A stretch of DNA of 64,000 nt from Ursus arctos. Taxonomy: Eukaryota > Chordata > Mammalia > Carnivora > Ursidae. Below are positions 23,227-34,830 of this stretch, one piece after another. Below the pieces are notes generated by a model that saw nothing but the letters and a program-made list of their open reading frames with translations, had not been told where the DNA came from and did no database searches. A program made the position numbers and the translations under genes. The stretch spans positions 21,119,449 through 21,183,448 of the forward strand of contig NW_026622930.1 of the NCBI RefSeq assembly GCF_023065955.2, read 5' to 3'. Each line of letters opens with the position of its first letter. Within the stretch, counting starts at the first letter, position 1.

Positions 23227-26200
23227 TAATTTTTCTTCTTGGAGTAATTAGAAATTGACATGGCCTCTGAAATTCCTTTCCCTTAAAGATGAAATTTGAT
23301 TTTCTTATCCAGTTTCTAGTTTTGAGTAGGTGTTGTATTCATTTGGCTTTGTTCGATTAGGTGAGATCTTCCTCAAGCTGTACTACCCTGATACTATGAT
23401 AGGTACAATGCCTAGAAAGATAGTAATTCTCAGCAGCGTGCACTCTGGATTCAGGCTTCTCTAATCTCGCTCTTCCTGTCATATATCACTTATTGAGAAT
23501 GTACATGCAAGGATGAAATAGGCCATTGTCAAGGCCTCTTTGTTAGGGAGTTACCTTTTCTGAATAAAAGGGAAGAAGGGAAATAGTTCTTCGGCCACTT
23601 CAGAAAGTAATATTTTTTTGCACCAGAAGAGTAATTGCTCATATTGTTTGATGGTTTTTGGTTAGGAACTATGCCTTTAGCCAAGAAGTAGACACTACAG
23701 AAAAGGTGCATCAAAAAAACCCAAACAAACATAAGAGCAAAAAACAATGTATGCTATGTAACCAGAATAAGCTCTGCATAACCAAAAGGCAAATCAGCAA
23801 ATATTTGGCAGAAGTTAAATAATTTAATCAGAATGGTTTACATTTTGTTTATGACACTCTGGGATTAGGTAACAATATTTGTCTTTCCTAATATTTCAGT
23901 TATGTATTACATTTTGCAGTAGAAGTATTTAAACCATTTATGTTTTTATTCATTTCGTGACAATATTTTCTAAGAGCCTCCTGATTCATTTAGGGATGCT
24001 ATAACATTGTTAGTAGTAATTCTAGCCCCATTTTGTACTGTGATTTGAGTTAGCTCTCTAGTATAACATCTGAAAAAAATTTTTAAAATACCTGAATACC
24101 AAAAAAGTAAACAGTATTAAAACTATGTGTATGTCTAAAATAGTTTCAGTCCTTAATAGTAAAATGAATATAGTTTTTAGATTATAGCTTTGTATTTGCT
24201 ATTGATGATAAACAAGCTTAAGCATCATTATAAATGTTGAGTATGAAGGATCCAAGAATGGGAGAGGTTGAACAGATAAAAGAAGGGCTAATTGGTATAG
24301 CAGGATGTCAGAAGGTATAAGAATGGATGGGGTCAAAAGTAACAGTGGAAAAATGAATCTCGGAAAGAACAAGGAAAAGAGTTTTGGCTTTTCCTCCTTA
24401 CCTTTTTAGCTCTTTGAATACACTACTATTTTTGGCATTTTCACTTTTCACAATAATTATGTAGTGATTTCTTTATTTTGACTGTTCCTCAACATCTGTG
24501 ATTGGCTTTAATTGATCTTTGCCTTGTATATGCTTAATACCTGCTTGGAGAAAAGGATGGAAGGAATGAGAGGTAGCTACTGGATTTGCCATGTAAGTCT
24601 GAGAGACCTGTTTTAATAGAAGCCCTGTACATTTGAAGCCAGATTGTAGCGTGTTTCTTATGACTATATTTTTTGCAAGCTGCTTCCAAAGGTTAACACT
24701 TGTCACGTGAAGGATATCCAAGTGTTGGAGCCAGCTTAGTGATGAAGCTTGTATACAGTACCCTCATTATCCTGGCTTTATAGAATGTCTCTGAGGATGA
24801 GTATTTTTACTATAGAATAGAGATAGGACTCAGTTTTTTTCAGTGTTCTAAAATTGCTGTGCTGTTCAAGGCACTGACTCTAAAAACACTCTGCATTTTC
24901 ACAGCTTCTCATTTACCTGGTTTGTCTCTACCCATGGTGCTCTCAACTTTTAAAGGGCTTTTCCTTTGGTTTCAGTGTTCCTAGAGTTCTGAGAAAGTCC
25001 TTTCAGCTGATTTCTCTCTTTTTCCTTACTCTTCGTCTGAATGTCTGTACCAGTTCTGCAGTTGGTGGATGGCTGAACAGAGGATACTTTCGTAGAATTC
25101 ATTTGTGGGACAGAAATAAGGGAGGGACTTGCAAACCAAGGCGTGTTTCCTACACTAGACATGGGATTGCATGGTTTATATTTTGTGTATGACATCTTTT
25201 ATTTATTGATTTAGTTTTCCCACCAGTCATGCATTCATCTATTACTTATTCCCACATCACTTCAAGCTTTTTTTTTTTTTTTTTTTTTTTTGGTCTATTT
25301 GAAAGAGTATTTGATAATCATGGCATTTATATAAATACTAGTCATTGTTGTCTAGTCTGACAACAAGGAGAACCAGTTTTTTTCTCTTTCATATTGAAGT
25401 GTAATTAAACATTTTAAATTAATTTAGGGGATGATCTCTAAGTATAATATAATTTATTTGGATTTTGGTTAATTTAAAAAAATCTATTTAGGACTTTATT
25501 TTACATTGTCACCAGTTCAGAAGTTCAGTGATGTTGATTATTAGAGATAATTAAATACTATTTTGATTGATAGATTGAGGAAATTATTTAAACTCATTAA
25601 ACTGTCATTTTTTTATATGAAATTATATCTTCTCTCTTTTATTTTCAGACTTTCTTCATAATTACTTTCAAAAACCAATTGAGAAATAGTTTAAAAAAAT
25701 TATGTCCACTATTTGAGTCAGACTAGAATTTAGTTTTAATCTCCATCTGTGTTTCTACTTGTATATGTTTCATTATGATAATTTTATTTCTTTTTTTAAG
25801 TAATTTTATTTCTTAAAGGTTTTATGCATTTTATGTTATGATTTGAAATCCAGGTAGGTCAGTGGGAATTGAAATTAAACCCTGTTTTTTGAGTGTTTCT
25901 AGGACCAGAATTAAATAAATTAATGATATGCCTGGAGCTCCTGATCCACAGATCTGTGCAGGTGTCAACTTCAATTGAATATGAAATCAACATTTACATT
26001 GTTAGTAAATTGGCAAAAGAAAGTTTGGCTAATTATTCTTTAGTTATAAATATCTCTGCCCACCTGCCCTTCTGTGTAATGAGCCTAATGCTTATACTCT
26101 TACTGGCTAAACTTAATTTTAGAGGCAAATATATTCAATATCTCCAGTAATATGCTTAGTTGGTAATAGTTAAGTATTGACTGGATGGAGAGTTCAGATA

Positions 26201-26574
26201 TTTAAAATTTACACTTTTCCCCTTCTAAATTATTGGGTATGTGTGTGTGTTTTCTGGACTCTAGTTTGGAAAATCCACAAATGTTAAATATATGAATGAA
26301 TTCTTAGATTTTCTTGTTTCATCCTCTAATAGATTATCTACATTATTTTCTGCTATTTTATAGTACAACAAAGCTGGTCTACTTGAGTTTGAATCATGAG
26401 CATACTCAGGAAGAAGAGTAAGATAGAGGTACATGTGCTAAAATGGATTTGAATGAGTTCTTAGGTCAGCTCTATTAAATTCAAAGCATATCCTTATTGT
26501 GTTTGAGTTCTTTTAAACATTGTATCTTTTCAGTGTTATATCTTTCCTATTTTGTTGCATACATAATAGTTATT
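23227..26574. other. Intronic sequence, 3.3 kb, nothing recognised
   Basis: AT-rich, no exon found. I looked for a CEP128 continuation (start of a DLLEETQRK-coding exon) and for RNA genes and saw none. It holds a T24 run at 25268-25291. Confidence 0.5.
25268..25291. repeat. T24 homopolymer
   Basis: An unbroken run of 24 T with no SINE attached on either side; possibly the tail of a lost antisense retroelement. Confidence 0.95.
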
Positions 26575-26577
26575 GAT

Positions 26578-27152
26578 TGTGGCAGGCAGAATAATAAAAG
26601 CTCACCTCTCTCAAAGATGTCCACATCCTAATTCCCAGAACCTGTTAATGTATTACATTCCATAGCAAAAGAGATTTTGTGATTGTGGTTAAATTAAGGG
26701 TTTTGAGAAGGGGAGTTTGTCTCAGATTATCTGTTTGGGCCCAGTGTAATCATAAGAGTTCTTGAAAGTGAAAGAGGAAGCAGAAAAGGAAGTCAGAGTT
26801 AGTGTTACAAAGACTCAGTTTACTGTTGATGGCCTTAAAGATAAAGGAGGAGGGCTGCAAGCCAAGGAATATGGGTGGCCTCTAAGAAGCTGGAAAAGTT
26901 AAGGAAATGGATTATTCCCTGGAGCCTCTACAAAGGAATGCACCTTGGCTGACATGATTTTAGCCCAGTGCAACCCATATCTGACTTGTAATCTGTTACA
27001 GAATTGTAACATAATGAATTTGCATTGTTTTAAGCCCAGTGCAACCCATATCAGACTTCTAATCTGTTACAGAATTGTAACATAATGAATTTGCATTGTT
27101 TTAAGCACTAAATTTATGGTAATTGATTACAGGATACATGGTAAACTAATAC
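26578..27152 (+). repeat. MaLR-like LTR with internal duplication
   Basis: Sense orientation of a mammalian LTR I recall as ERVL-MaLR-like: GTGGCAGGCAGAATAATAAA, AAGATGTCCACATCCTAATT, 'gattatctgtttgggcccagtgtaatcataagagttcttg', AAGCCAAGGAATATGGGTGG, 'cctctaagaagctggaaaag', 'attttagcccagtg', and an end 'gtaattgattacaggatacatggtaaactaataca'. It is lengthened by a 71-bp tandem duplication near its 3' end. Solo LTR, non-coding. Confidence 0.75.
26963..27104. repeat. 71-bp tandem duplication in LTR
   Basis: Two head-to-tail copies, 26963-27033 and 27034-27104, identical except at two positions (ATATCTGACTTGTAA versus ATATCAGACTTCTAA). Related short words flank the break points (GATTTTAGCCCAG, GTTTTAAGCCCAG, GTTTTAAGCACTA), suggesting slippage between near-identical words. 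Confidence 0.95.
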
Positions 27153-27154
27153 AC

Positions 27155-27890
27155 CAATAAAATCATGAAATTAGAGATTTGTGATAGTTTCTCTGACTCT
27201 TGATTCATGGCATATCAAGTAATTCTGAAGCCTGCTTGAACCTCCTTGGATACATGTGTCCCATCTTTGGATGTTTGTCAGAAAGTTAGGAATATACATA
27301 TATTACTCTCGATCTACTAAAATTAACTTCGAAATGCACTGAGGCAGTTCTTAAAATGTGTGAAATGTGGTACTTTCAAAATGAATATAATTTCCTTTTA
27401 CCTCTCTATACATATTTGGTCCTCTTCACTTAAATATAGCAAGAAAATTTAAAGAAATTACATTGGGTCGTGAATGAACATGAAATATAGATACTTACTG
27501 GCTTTGGCTGCTGGGACACCTTTTTTCATTTATAGCCCTTCCCACCTTTACATTTTATTGTTCTTCCACTTTGGGTGAAAGTATAAGAATTAACATGTAC
27601 ATGGAAGGGAATTAAAAAATAAAGTCACAAGACAAAAATAGGGAGCAGAGAAACAGTGTCCCTGGCACCTGAAGGGAGTTATTGTACTTTATCACTTAAT
27701 TTACTTATGAGTTTTCTGACATCTAAGAATCCATCTAAGACTCAACCATGTTGGGTCACATGGTTCTTGTCATCTTAGTTAAAGGGGGCACAGAAACTCC
27801 TATGAGAAATTTATTCTAGAAACTGAATTCAAGAGGAATATATTATATTCATTTTCTATAAGCAATATAACAATGTCTCCAGTTATTGTT
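27155..27890. other. Intronic sequence, nothing recognised
   Basis: No named feature seen. Confidence 0.45.
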
Positions 27891-27894
27891 TAGA

Positions 27895-28020
27895 TAGTAA
27901 TAAGAGCTAATGTGTATTGCTGTGTGTCAGATACTAAGTGCTATAAGCAATTTATTATTTCATTAATCCCCAACGAGGTATTATCATTCAGATTTCAAAA
28001 AACAGTGATTAGAGGTTCAT
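27895..28020 (-). repeat. MIR-like fragment
   Basis: Reversed MIR wording: 'taatgtgtattgctgtgtgtcagatactaagtgctataagcaattta', then CATTAATCCCCAACGAGGTA, then 'ttatcattcagatttcaaaaaacagtgattagagg'. Confidence 0.65.
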
Positions 28021-28349
28021 TTCTTTGTAGAAATTCTACAAAATAACTAGGGACATGTTATGACTTTTGCAGTCCCCAGGCACTTTACCTTGGGGCCCCT
28101 TCCTCCATGAAATAATGAAATTTTTGGTTATGGTGATATGAAGATGAATATAACCCAGGCTGGATTTCTTATTACATATTAATTATTATATTCATTTTTC
28201 TTCTGGTTTTATAATAAAATGAATACATTTTCATTGGCTAGAGACACTGCCTGTGGAGAAGTTGGCCTCAGATAGAAGAATACAGGCTGTGCTGTAATAC
28301 CATATGGGGGATCTGACTTTATGGAGTATGGCGTGAGGACAGGATTTCC

Positions 28350-28560
28350 TTAGAACGTGACACATATGGGGATCCTAAGTCTGAGTAGGCATTAGTCAGG
28401 TCCAGAATGGTTGGCAGTGTTGTCCCAGCAGAGGGAACAGTGTTTGTGAAGGGCTGAAGCAGGAAGGAGCTTGGCTGAAGCATGCTGACATAAGGAGATT
28501 GAAGTGCAAGCCCAAAGATTTTAACTGACCTAATGCTGTACACATAGTAGGCTTAATGAA
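28350..28560 (-). repeat. L2-like fragment
   Basis: 'cccagcagagggaacagtgtttgtgaagggctgaagcaggaaggagcttggctg' matches a characteristic reversed L2 block. Boundaries approximate. Confidence 0.6.
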
Positions 28561-28909
28561 GTTACTTCTGCCCCTACAGTGGACTCAGTGTTCAGATGAC
28601 TGGTATACTTTGGGTAGATAAAAAATCTATCCTTGAATTCTTGACTACATATTTGAAGTTTGATTATTCTTAATAAAGGATTGAGTAGGTTGGGATCCAG
28701 AATGCTTTAGATACCAGATATGGTTGTGGAGAAGAAACATATGTATGTCATAAAATTTAAAATGGAAATATTTTTAAATAGAGGCTGCCAACATATCGTA
28801 TATAAAGCATGTATTGCCTTATAGCTATGAAATTTGAAACGCCAAGGAAAATTTTCTTATTTTATTAATTTGAACGATTTCCTGAGAGCATTTAAAACCT
28901 ATGATTTGA

Positions 28910-29108
28910 GGGGCGCCTGGGTGGCACAGTGGTTAAGTGTCTGCCTTCGGCTCAGGGCGTGATCCCGGCGTTATGGAATCGAGCCCCACATCAGGCTCCT
29001 CCGCTATGAGCCTGCTTCTTCCTCTCCCACTCCCCCTGCTGTGTTCCCTCTCTCGCTGGCTGTCTCTATCTCTAAAAAATAAAAAAATAAAAAAAATAAA
29101 AAAAAAAT
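28910..29108 (+). repeat. Can-SINE with unusual A/T tail
   Basis: Full SINE from GGGGCGCCTGGGTGGCACAG to the CT-rich middle. A 16-bp perfect target-site duplication, AAAACCTATGATTTGA, lies at 28894-28909 and 29109-29124. The usual AATAAATAAAATCTTT tail start is replaced by CTCTAAAAAATAAAAAAATA repeats. Confidence 0.95.
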
Positions 29109-29124
29109 AAAACCTATGATTTGA

Positions 29125-29866
29125 AAGAAAGATTACTTTCTCTCATTTACTTGTCCTCTGCAACTAGTGACTTTACATACTTTTCCTTGGTTGTATCTTC
29201 TGAATCTACTCCTCCCTCCACTTAGATGACCTCTATCTAATTTGGCTCTGTATTACTTCATCTTCAAGGATTGTAGAAGCTTCTTATTTGCAAGATCTTC
29301 TTAGCCTTTAGTCTACTTCACTGGTCCTCACCTATAAGTCCGCCAGAACTCCCAAGACAGATGACTTTCCCAAGCAGACACACTCCAGTGGATGTGTTCA
29401 AGTTCATACCATTCCCTGGGCCCAAGCCATCCTTCATCCATTTCTCTATTTAATAAAGCATGTGGTAAAGATGACATCTTTTAGAAATAACCTTGAATGT
29501 GCTCAGAGTAATACAGAAAAGTAAATCATTCTCAAACTTTGGTTTTGTATTTTTATAATAAATTACTTGCAACACACCCCACAATTGACCTCCCTCCATT
29601 CAATAGCATTTTACTGGAGAAAATGCACACATGTGCGTGCACATACAACTGCTGTTCTAATCAGTTCTGCCAAATGAATCTTCATTAAACACAGCTTTGA
29701 GTGTGAGATCCTCAGCTCAGAAACCTTCAGTGGCTTTCTCACTTGTGAACAAATAAAGTTCAAACCCTTATAGAAATCTACCATTTTCTTCTCTTCCTAT
29801 GAAAACTCTACCCTTGTTATTACCCTTGCTAGCAGACTTTTTTCCTTTTACCGCCCCATTACTATT
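29125..29866. other. Intronic spacer between two SINEs
   Basis: The right half (about 29600-29850) has sense L2-like wording ('cttcagtggctttctcacttgtgaacaaataaagttcaaaccctta'), low confidence. The left half is unrecognised. Confidence 0.4.
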
Positions 29867-29882
29867 AAAACTTTTGGATACA

Positions 29883-30083
29883 GGGGCGCCTGGGTAGCGC
29901 AGTCGTTAAAGCGTCTGCCTTCGGCTCAGGGCGTGATCCCGGCGTTCCGGGATCGAGTCCCACATCGGGCTCCTCCGCTGGGAGCCTGCTTCTTCCTCTC
30001 TCACTCGCCTGCTGTGTTCCCTCTCTCGCTGGCTGTCTCTCTGTCACATAAATAAATAAAATCTTTAAAAAAAAAACCAAAAA
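29883..30083 (+). repeat. Can-SINE, full length, young
   Basis: Head GGGGCGCCTGGGTAGCGCAG with intact tRNA-like part, CT-rich middle and A tail. A perfect 16-bp target-site duplication, AAAACTTTTGGATACA, lies at 29867-29882 and 30084-30099. Its head variant (TAGCGCAGTCGTTAAAGCG) is shared with the copy at 105-310. Confidence 0.96.
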
Positions 30084-30273
30084 AAAACTTTTGGATACAG
30101 TTACATGACATTTGCCATTTATAGCTTTTTATTCTGGGTATCTACATGTGTATTTTTTTATATTAAGTTTTAATCTCATTTATAGACCCTTGTCTTTCCA
30201 TGGCATTTTGTACTAGTTTTTATATTTAAACAGGAAATAAACATAATTATTGGAATGTTTTAGTAGGTGTGCA

Positions 30274-30292
30274 GATGGATGGATGGATGGAT
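30274..30292. repeat. (GATG)n short tandem repeat
   Basis: Nearly five GATG units, followed by degenerate ATAAATGGAT. Confidence 0.9.
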
Positions 30293-30299
30293 AAATGGA

Positions 30300-31779
30300 T
30301 AGCACAGATCTAGCCTCCTACCTCTTTATTCCATTATTATGGTATCATCATCAGAAATCCTACCCTCTAACTATATATAGTCTAGATACTTAGGTCTGTT
30401 TTACCAATCAAAAAGGAAACAAACATCAATATTAATTTATTCTTTCTTCTGCTTCAGGACACAGGAACAAACATGAGGTATTAGACAACAACTCAGAATT
30501 GCCCCCAAACTACGCTGATGATGTCCTTTATTGGCTTATCTGTCTTCACTAAACCTTTTGAAACTAGGATAATTGGCAATAAGAGAATCCTTCTCCTATC
30601 TCCCTAATAGTATTTGGAAAGATTTTGATATATATGTTCGCCGTTCTAGATTTGATGACAGTTCATCACCTCAGCCGTGAGAGATTGCAAATTTGACTTA
30701 TTTCCTGTTGAGGCTATTGAACTTGTACTCTAGTATTTAAAGTTCATTTCTTAATGATGTCATACTTTGAAAGGATTCCTCATCACAGTCCCTTTCCTGC
30801 AGGTGACGTTAAATCTTTATGTTCAACTATTCACTCTCAGCGTCTTTGAGATGGCCTTTAGGGGAATGAATGAAACTATTTCTTGAGGGCTTACTGTATT
30901 TCCTGACTTAACCCTTAAAACAACCTTGTAAGATTATGAATCCCATTTTATAGTCGGGCAGCTGAGTCTGGGATGCAAAAAAGTGTAGGTTTTTTTCTCA
31001 CAAGGTGGGACAGTGAATTATGTATGGAAGAGGTCTTTGTGAAGATCCGTCATGTGTTTCTACTACCATATCACATATCAGAATGAACCAGTGCTACTCA
31101 GTCAAGCTCAGTAGGCCTTGTAAATTGGAAACAACCCATCCTTCCCCACTCTGTTGGGCTCTTTTCTCTGAAGTTGTAAAGAGATCAAGTTTTTGTTAAG
31201 AATGTTAGAAATAAAACTGCTCTGTCTAAATCTCAGTCTTTTTGGCTATTAGTTTAGGTGTTAATGAAACTAATTCTAATGTTATGATATAGGAGCTTTC
31301 TGTCCCATAAACAAGAAACTAATATCAAACCTTTTCTCATATGTGCCACTACCATGAATGTGATATCTACTTCCTAATCAGTTACCCAAGACCACATCTT
31401 TCTGTTGTGGTTTTAAAATTCGGAGTGATTAAAGGTCACTATAGTTTTCAGAGCAACCAATTAGTTTTCATCTCCATGTACTTCAGTTCCATGGAACAAG
31501 TGATTCCAAGAACTCCTCTAACTTCGCTTTTATGGTCATGAGAAATTTGGCTCTCTTCAGAGCTTTCAAGAATTCACTGGGGTCAGGACAGGTATATATC
31601 CAATTTGTGATCTACGATTTCTTACTTTCCCCCCTTTTAACGCAGTCCTACTTGCCACAGGAACCTCAGCGGAGTCTGGCAGTGTTTTAGCAACTGCCCT
31701 CAGCTCACAGCTCTCTCTACCTTCTTCTGTTCTGAATGGAGAATGACTCAACATAGCTTAACAAAGAAGCACTTTCATC
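30300..31779. other. Intronic sequence, mostly unrecognised
   Basis: One reversed MIR-like fragment near 30880-30990 ('gggcttactgtatttcctgacttaacccttaaaacaaccttgtaagattatgaatccc'). Otherwise nothing recognised. Confidence 0.45.
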
Positions 31780-32065
31780 TTAAGAGGTATAAACTGCAGC
31801 TGGAAAGATTTAGCTAAGGTGTAAGAATACTTTGAAACTAGGAGGTTACTAGAGCTAAAGTATCTATGGAAGTAGGAAGGAGTCCTTCAAAGATCTTCAG
31901 AGGAAGACACAACTGTGTAGTATGACTTAGTTGCAACAAAATGCTAATGATTATGAATAAATATAGGAGTTAATTTCCTTATTCTTCTTTAACTGAAATT
32001 GTGAGCTCTCATTTGAAGCAAGACTGCTCTTGCTTTCCAGGCACTTTGGGGCTCTGGTTATTTAA
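31780..32065. repeat. Unclassified diverged repeat, copy 2
   Basis: Partner of 22805-23226: GGTATAAACTGCAGCTGGAA; GAATACTTTGAAACTAGGAG; 'ttcaaagatcttcagaggaagac'; 'aaaatgctaatgattatgaataaatatagg'; 'ctttaactgaaat'; TTGCTTTCCAGGCACT. Same order and orientation as copy 1, about 130 bp shorter. Confidence 0.6.
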
Positions 32066-34602
32066 TATGAACACTCCACAGAGGTGTGTGTCTAAGTAAC
32101 ACGGTCTCTTGTTCCTCCATGTCAGTAAAGCCTCCAATGAGGTTTTCTTTAGTATTTGTGTCTTCATTCATGGTGAGGTTAGACAGTTTTTTAGGACAGT
32201 AGAGGGAAGAGAGAATGGCTGCTGTGTGTAATACAACTTTGGAGGTACTCTCTAAACACATAAATTCTTATAATAATTTATTAAATATGTTTATTAGAAT
32301 GGGGTTTGTGAAGGGAAAAGAGGCAAATGCAATTTCAATGAAATGCCTGATTTCCAAACAAACATTCTTCATGTAAAAGTTGTTCTGAAAAAATAAACTG
32401 TTGAGAGAGGGAAAATATAACTAATTAATATTTGCTTACATTCCATTTAGAAATCAAAGTAAAAACTCTGGCCTACTGTATTTATATACTGTTCTGCAGT
32501 ATTCCTATCTGCATATATATTTATTCTAATTTTCTATTTAAATCTAAGAATTATCACCTTTTTTTTGCCCTTCTTTTAATCCAGGCAGAGAAATAATCTA
32601 ATCAACTATTAAGCAAGAATAAAAAAGCTTTGATTTAAATACCTTAAAAATAAGACTAATAAGAATTTGAAATGTCTTTCTGCCCTTCGGGTTTGAATTC
32701 AGTTCTAATGCTTTTTACAAAGTTCCAATAGACATGTGGACTTGTACTCTTTTTCCTCTTTTTTTTTTTTTTTTTTTGAATCTGTGGAGCACACATTTGA
32801 AATGTACTTTCTGGCAAATGGTTGCTTTAGGATTGTTCTCTCTGCCTTTGTGTCACTGGCTCAGACATCTGCAAGGAGCTGACATGGAGATTTGTATTTC
32901 CTCCTGAGGCTTCAGCACTCAAAGCTTTCCTATTGCTTGATTTTTTTTTTAACTTTACTATAAATTGATCTTTATTCCATGTTAAACTAATATACCCTAC
33001 TATTTAAGTTCTTTACCATCCCCCACCCCCACATCATATTATAACCTTATTTTTGTGTAAGTCTTGCTGAAGGGTCAGCATTAGACAAGACTTAAATGTT
33101 GTTGGGTCTCAGCTGTACAGCTCCGGGTAAACCAGTCTGCACTCTTGTCATGATGGTATCACAGCGGTCCTTCGGTCTTCATGCCTCCATAACCATGTCC
33201 AGGTGACAAACCATCATTATTACTTTTCCACAGTTCTAGCTTCATCTAAATTTCTAGTTTATTTTTCATTTGCTTTTATTTTATTTTATTTATTTTTTTT
33301 TTTGCAGTCTTTCTTCAGATCAGTTTTCTTTTAGGGCACCTTGAAAGGCCTCCCTCCTTTTACATTTCTGGCTCTCAAATATTTTACTCACTTTTTCAGC
33401 ATCTCAATTCCAAAGTCCATTTTGTAAGAAATTGGGATTTAGTCACTAACTGTACTTACTTTTTTTTTTTTTTTACACCTTCTTTTTGAAATATCCATTT
33501 ATTCTTATTATTACCTGGGTAGAAGAATTAAATGAGATCCATTGCGGTATAAGGCACATTTGGCTGTATAGTTTATATTTTTCTCCTTCAGTTCAATTCA
33601 TGCTAATGAAAGTACTTGTCTTGCTCAGGCAAGCCATAAGAAAGCCAAAAGTGCCTCATTTTCAGTGACTACCTATTAGTGTCTTTGGAGTGTGTGGTGT
33701 TCCATTGTGTTCCATATGTGACAGAGATATACTCTTTACGCAGAATTTAAAATTCTAATTCAGATAAGGATTTACACAAGCATTTATATAGAAAGCTATG
33801 AAAAGGATTATATAGTTGTGGGTGTATGTTCTACAGAAGGGAGAAGTTGTTGATGGAGTGGCTCTGGTTGGTTCTAAAGTTATTTTTTTCAGGTAGGTTT
33901 GTTGCTTCCAAGGAAACAGCCACTGAAGGAATGATTCTTTCTGTCTTCTCTATGAAATGCTATAAATGCCCTGAGGAATATAAACTGTAGATTACTGTAA
34001 CATTCATACAGAGAAGTTTGTCTTTGTGATTTTTGTTACTAGGAAGTTTCCCTACTAGTCAGATGTTATTAGCACCTGTTGCTTGGCTAAATCAGACATA
34101 TCATAGCTGTTATGGTAGTAGAGATAGGAGAAGTCTGTTGGTTTCTTTGCCTACAAGTAAGGAAAGAAGCACCTATGCTTTGGAGGATTTGGAGATTGGG
34201 AAGGATAAGGGGAAAGGTGTGCCAATTGCCGACAAAAAGGATCCTCTGGGTTTTTATTTTTATGCATTGTACCTTATACTACTACTTCCCTTTTCTTATT
34301 CCTGGTGAAGGAGCAGAATAAGTGAATGATTAGAGCCTTTATTGGGGAAGAGTTATTTTGGGGGATAATAGTTTTTTAGATCTCATCTCCCTCATTTGTA
34401 ATTTTTAAAGATCTATAAATGTAGCTGAAAAATACCAATGTCTGATTATTCCATGTAAGTTAATTAGTTGGAATTAGTACCATTTAAGATTTCCACTTTT
34501 TTAAATGATGTGTATTTTTTCCAAAAGGAGGTTTTCCTCTTAGATTTTGATTTTGATTATGAATTACAATATCTTCTGATCAACATGAACTTTCTCTCAT
34601 AC
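32066..34602. other. Intronic sequence, 2.5 kb, nothing recognised
   Basis: AT-rich with several T runs (32757-32777, 33296-33304, 33463-33474). No exon or named repeat recognised. Confidence 0.45.
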
Positions 34603-34618
34603 AAAATTCCAGCATGTT

Positions 34619-34814
34619 GGGGCACCTAGATGGCTCAGTCGATTAAGACTCTGCCTTCAGCTCAGGTCATGATACCAGGGTGCTGGGATTGAGCCCTGTG
34701 TTGGGTTCCTTGCTCAGCGGGGAGCCTGCTTCTCCCTTTCCCTGGGCCCCTCTACTCTCCTCCCCCTTTCACACTCTCAGTCTCAAGTAAATAAATAAAT
34801 AAATAATTTTTTTA
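34619..34814 (+). repeat. Can-SINE, older subfamily
   Basis: Head GGGGCACCTAGATGGCTCAG with the GGTCATGATACCAGGGT variant rather than GGGCGTGATCC. A perfect 16-bp target-site duplication, AAAATTCCAGCATGTT, lies at 34603-34618 and 34815-34830. The middle is diverged from the younger copies. Confidence 0.93.
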
Positions 34815-34830
34815 AAAATTCCAGCATGTT

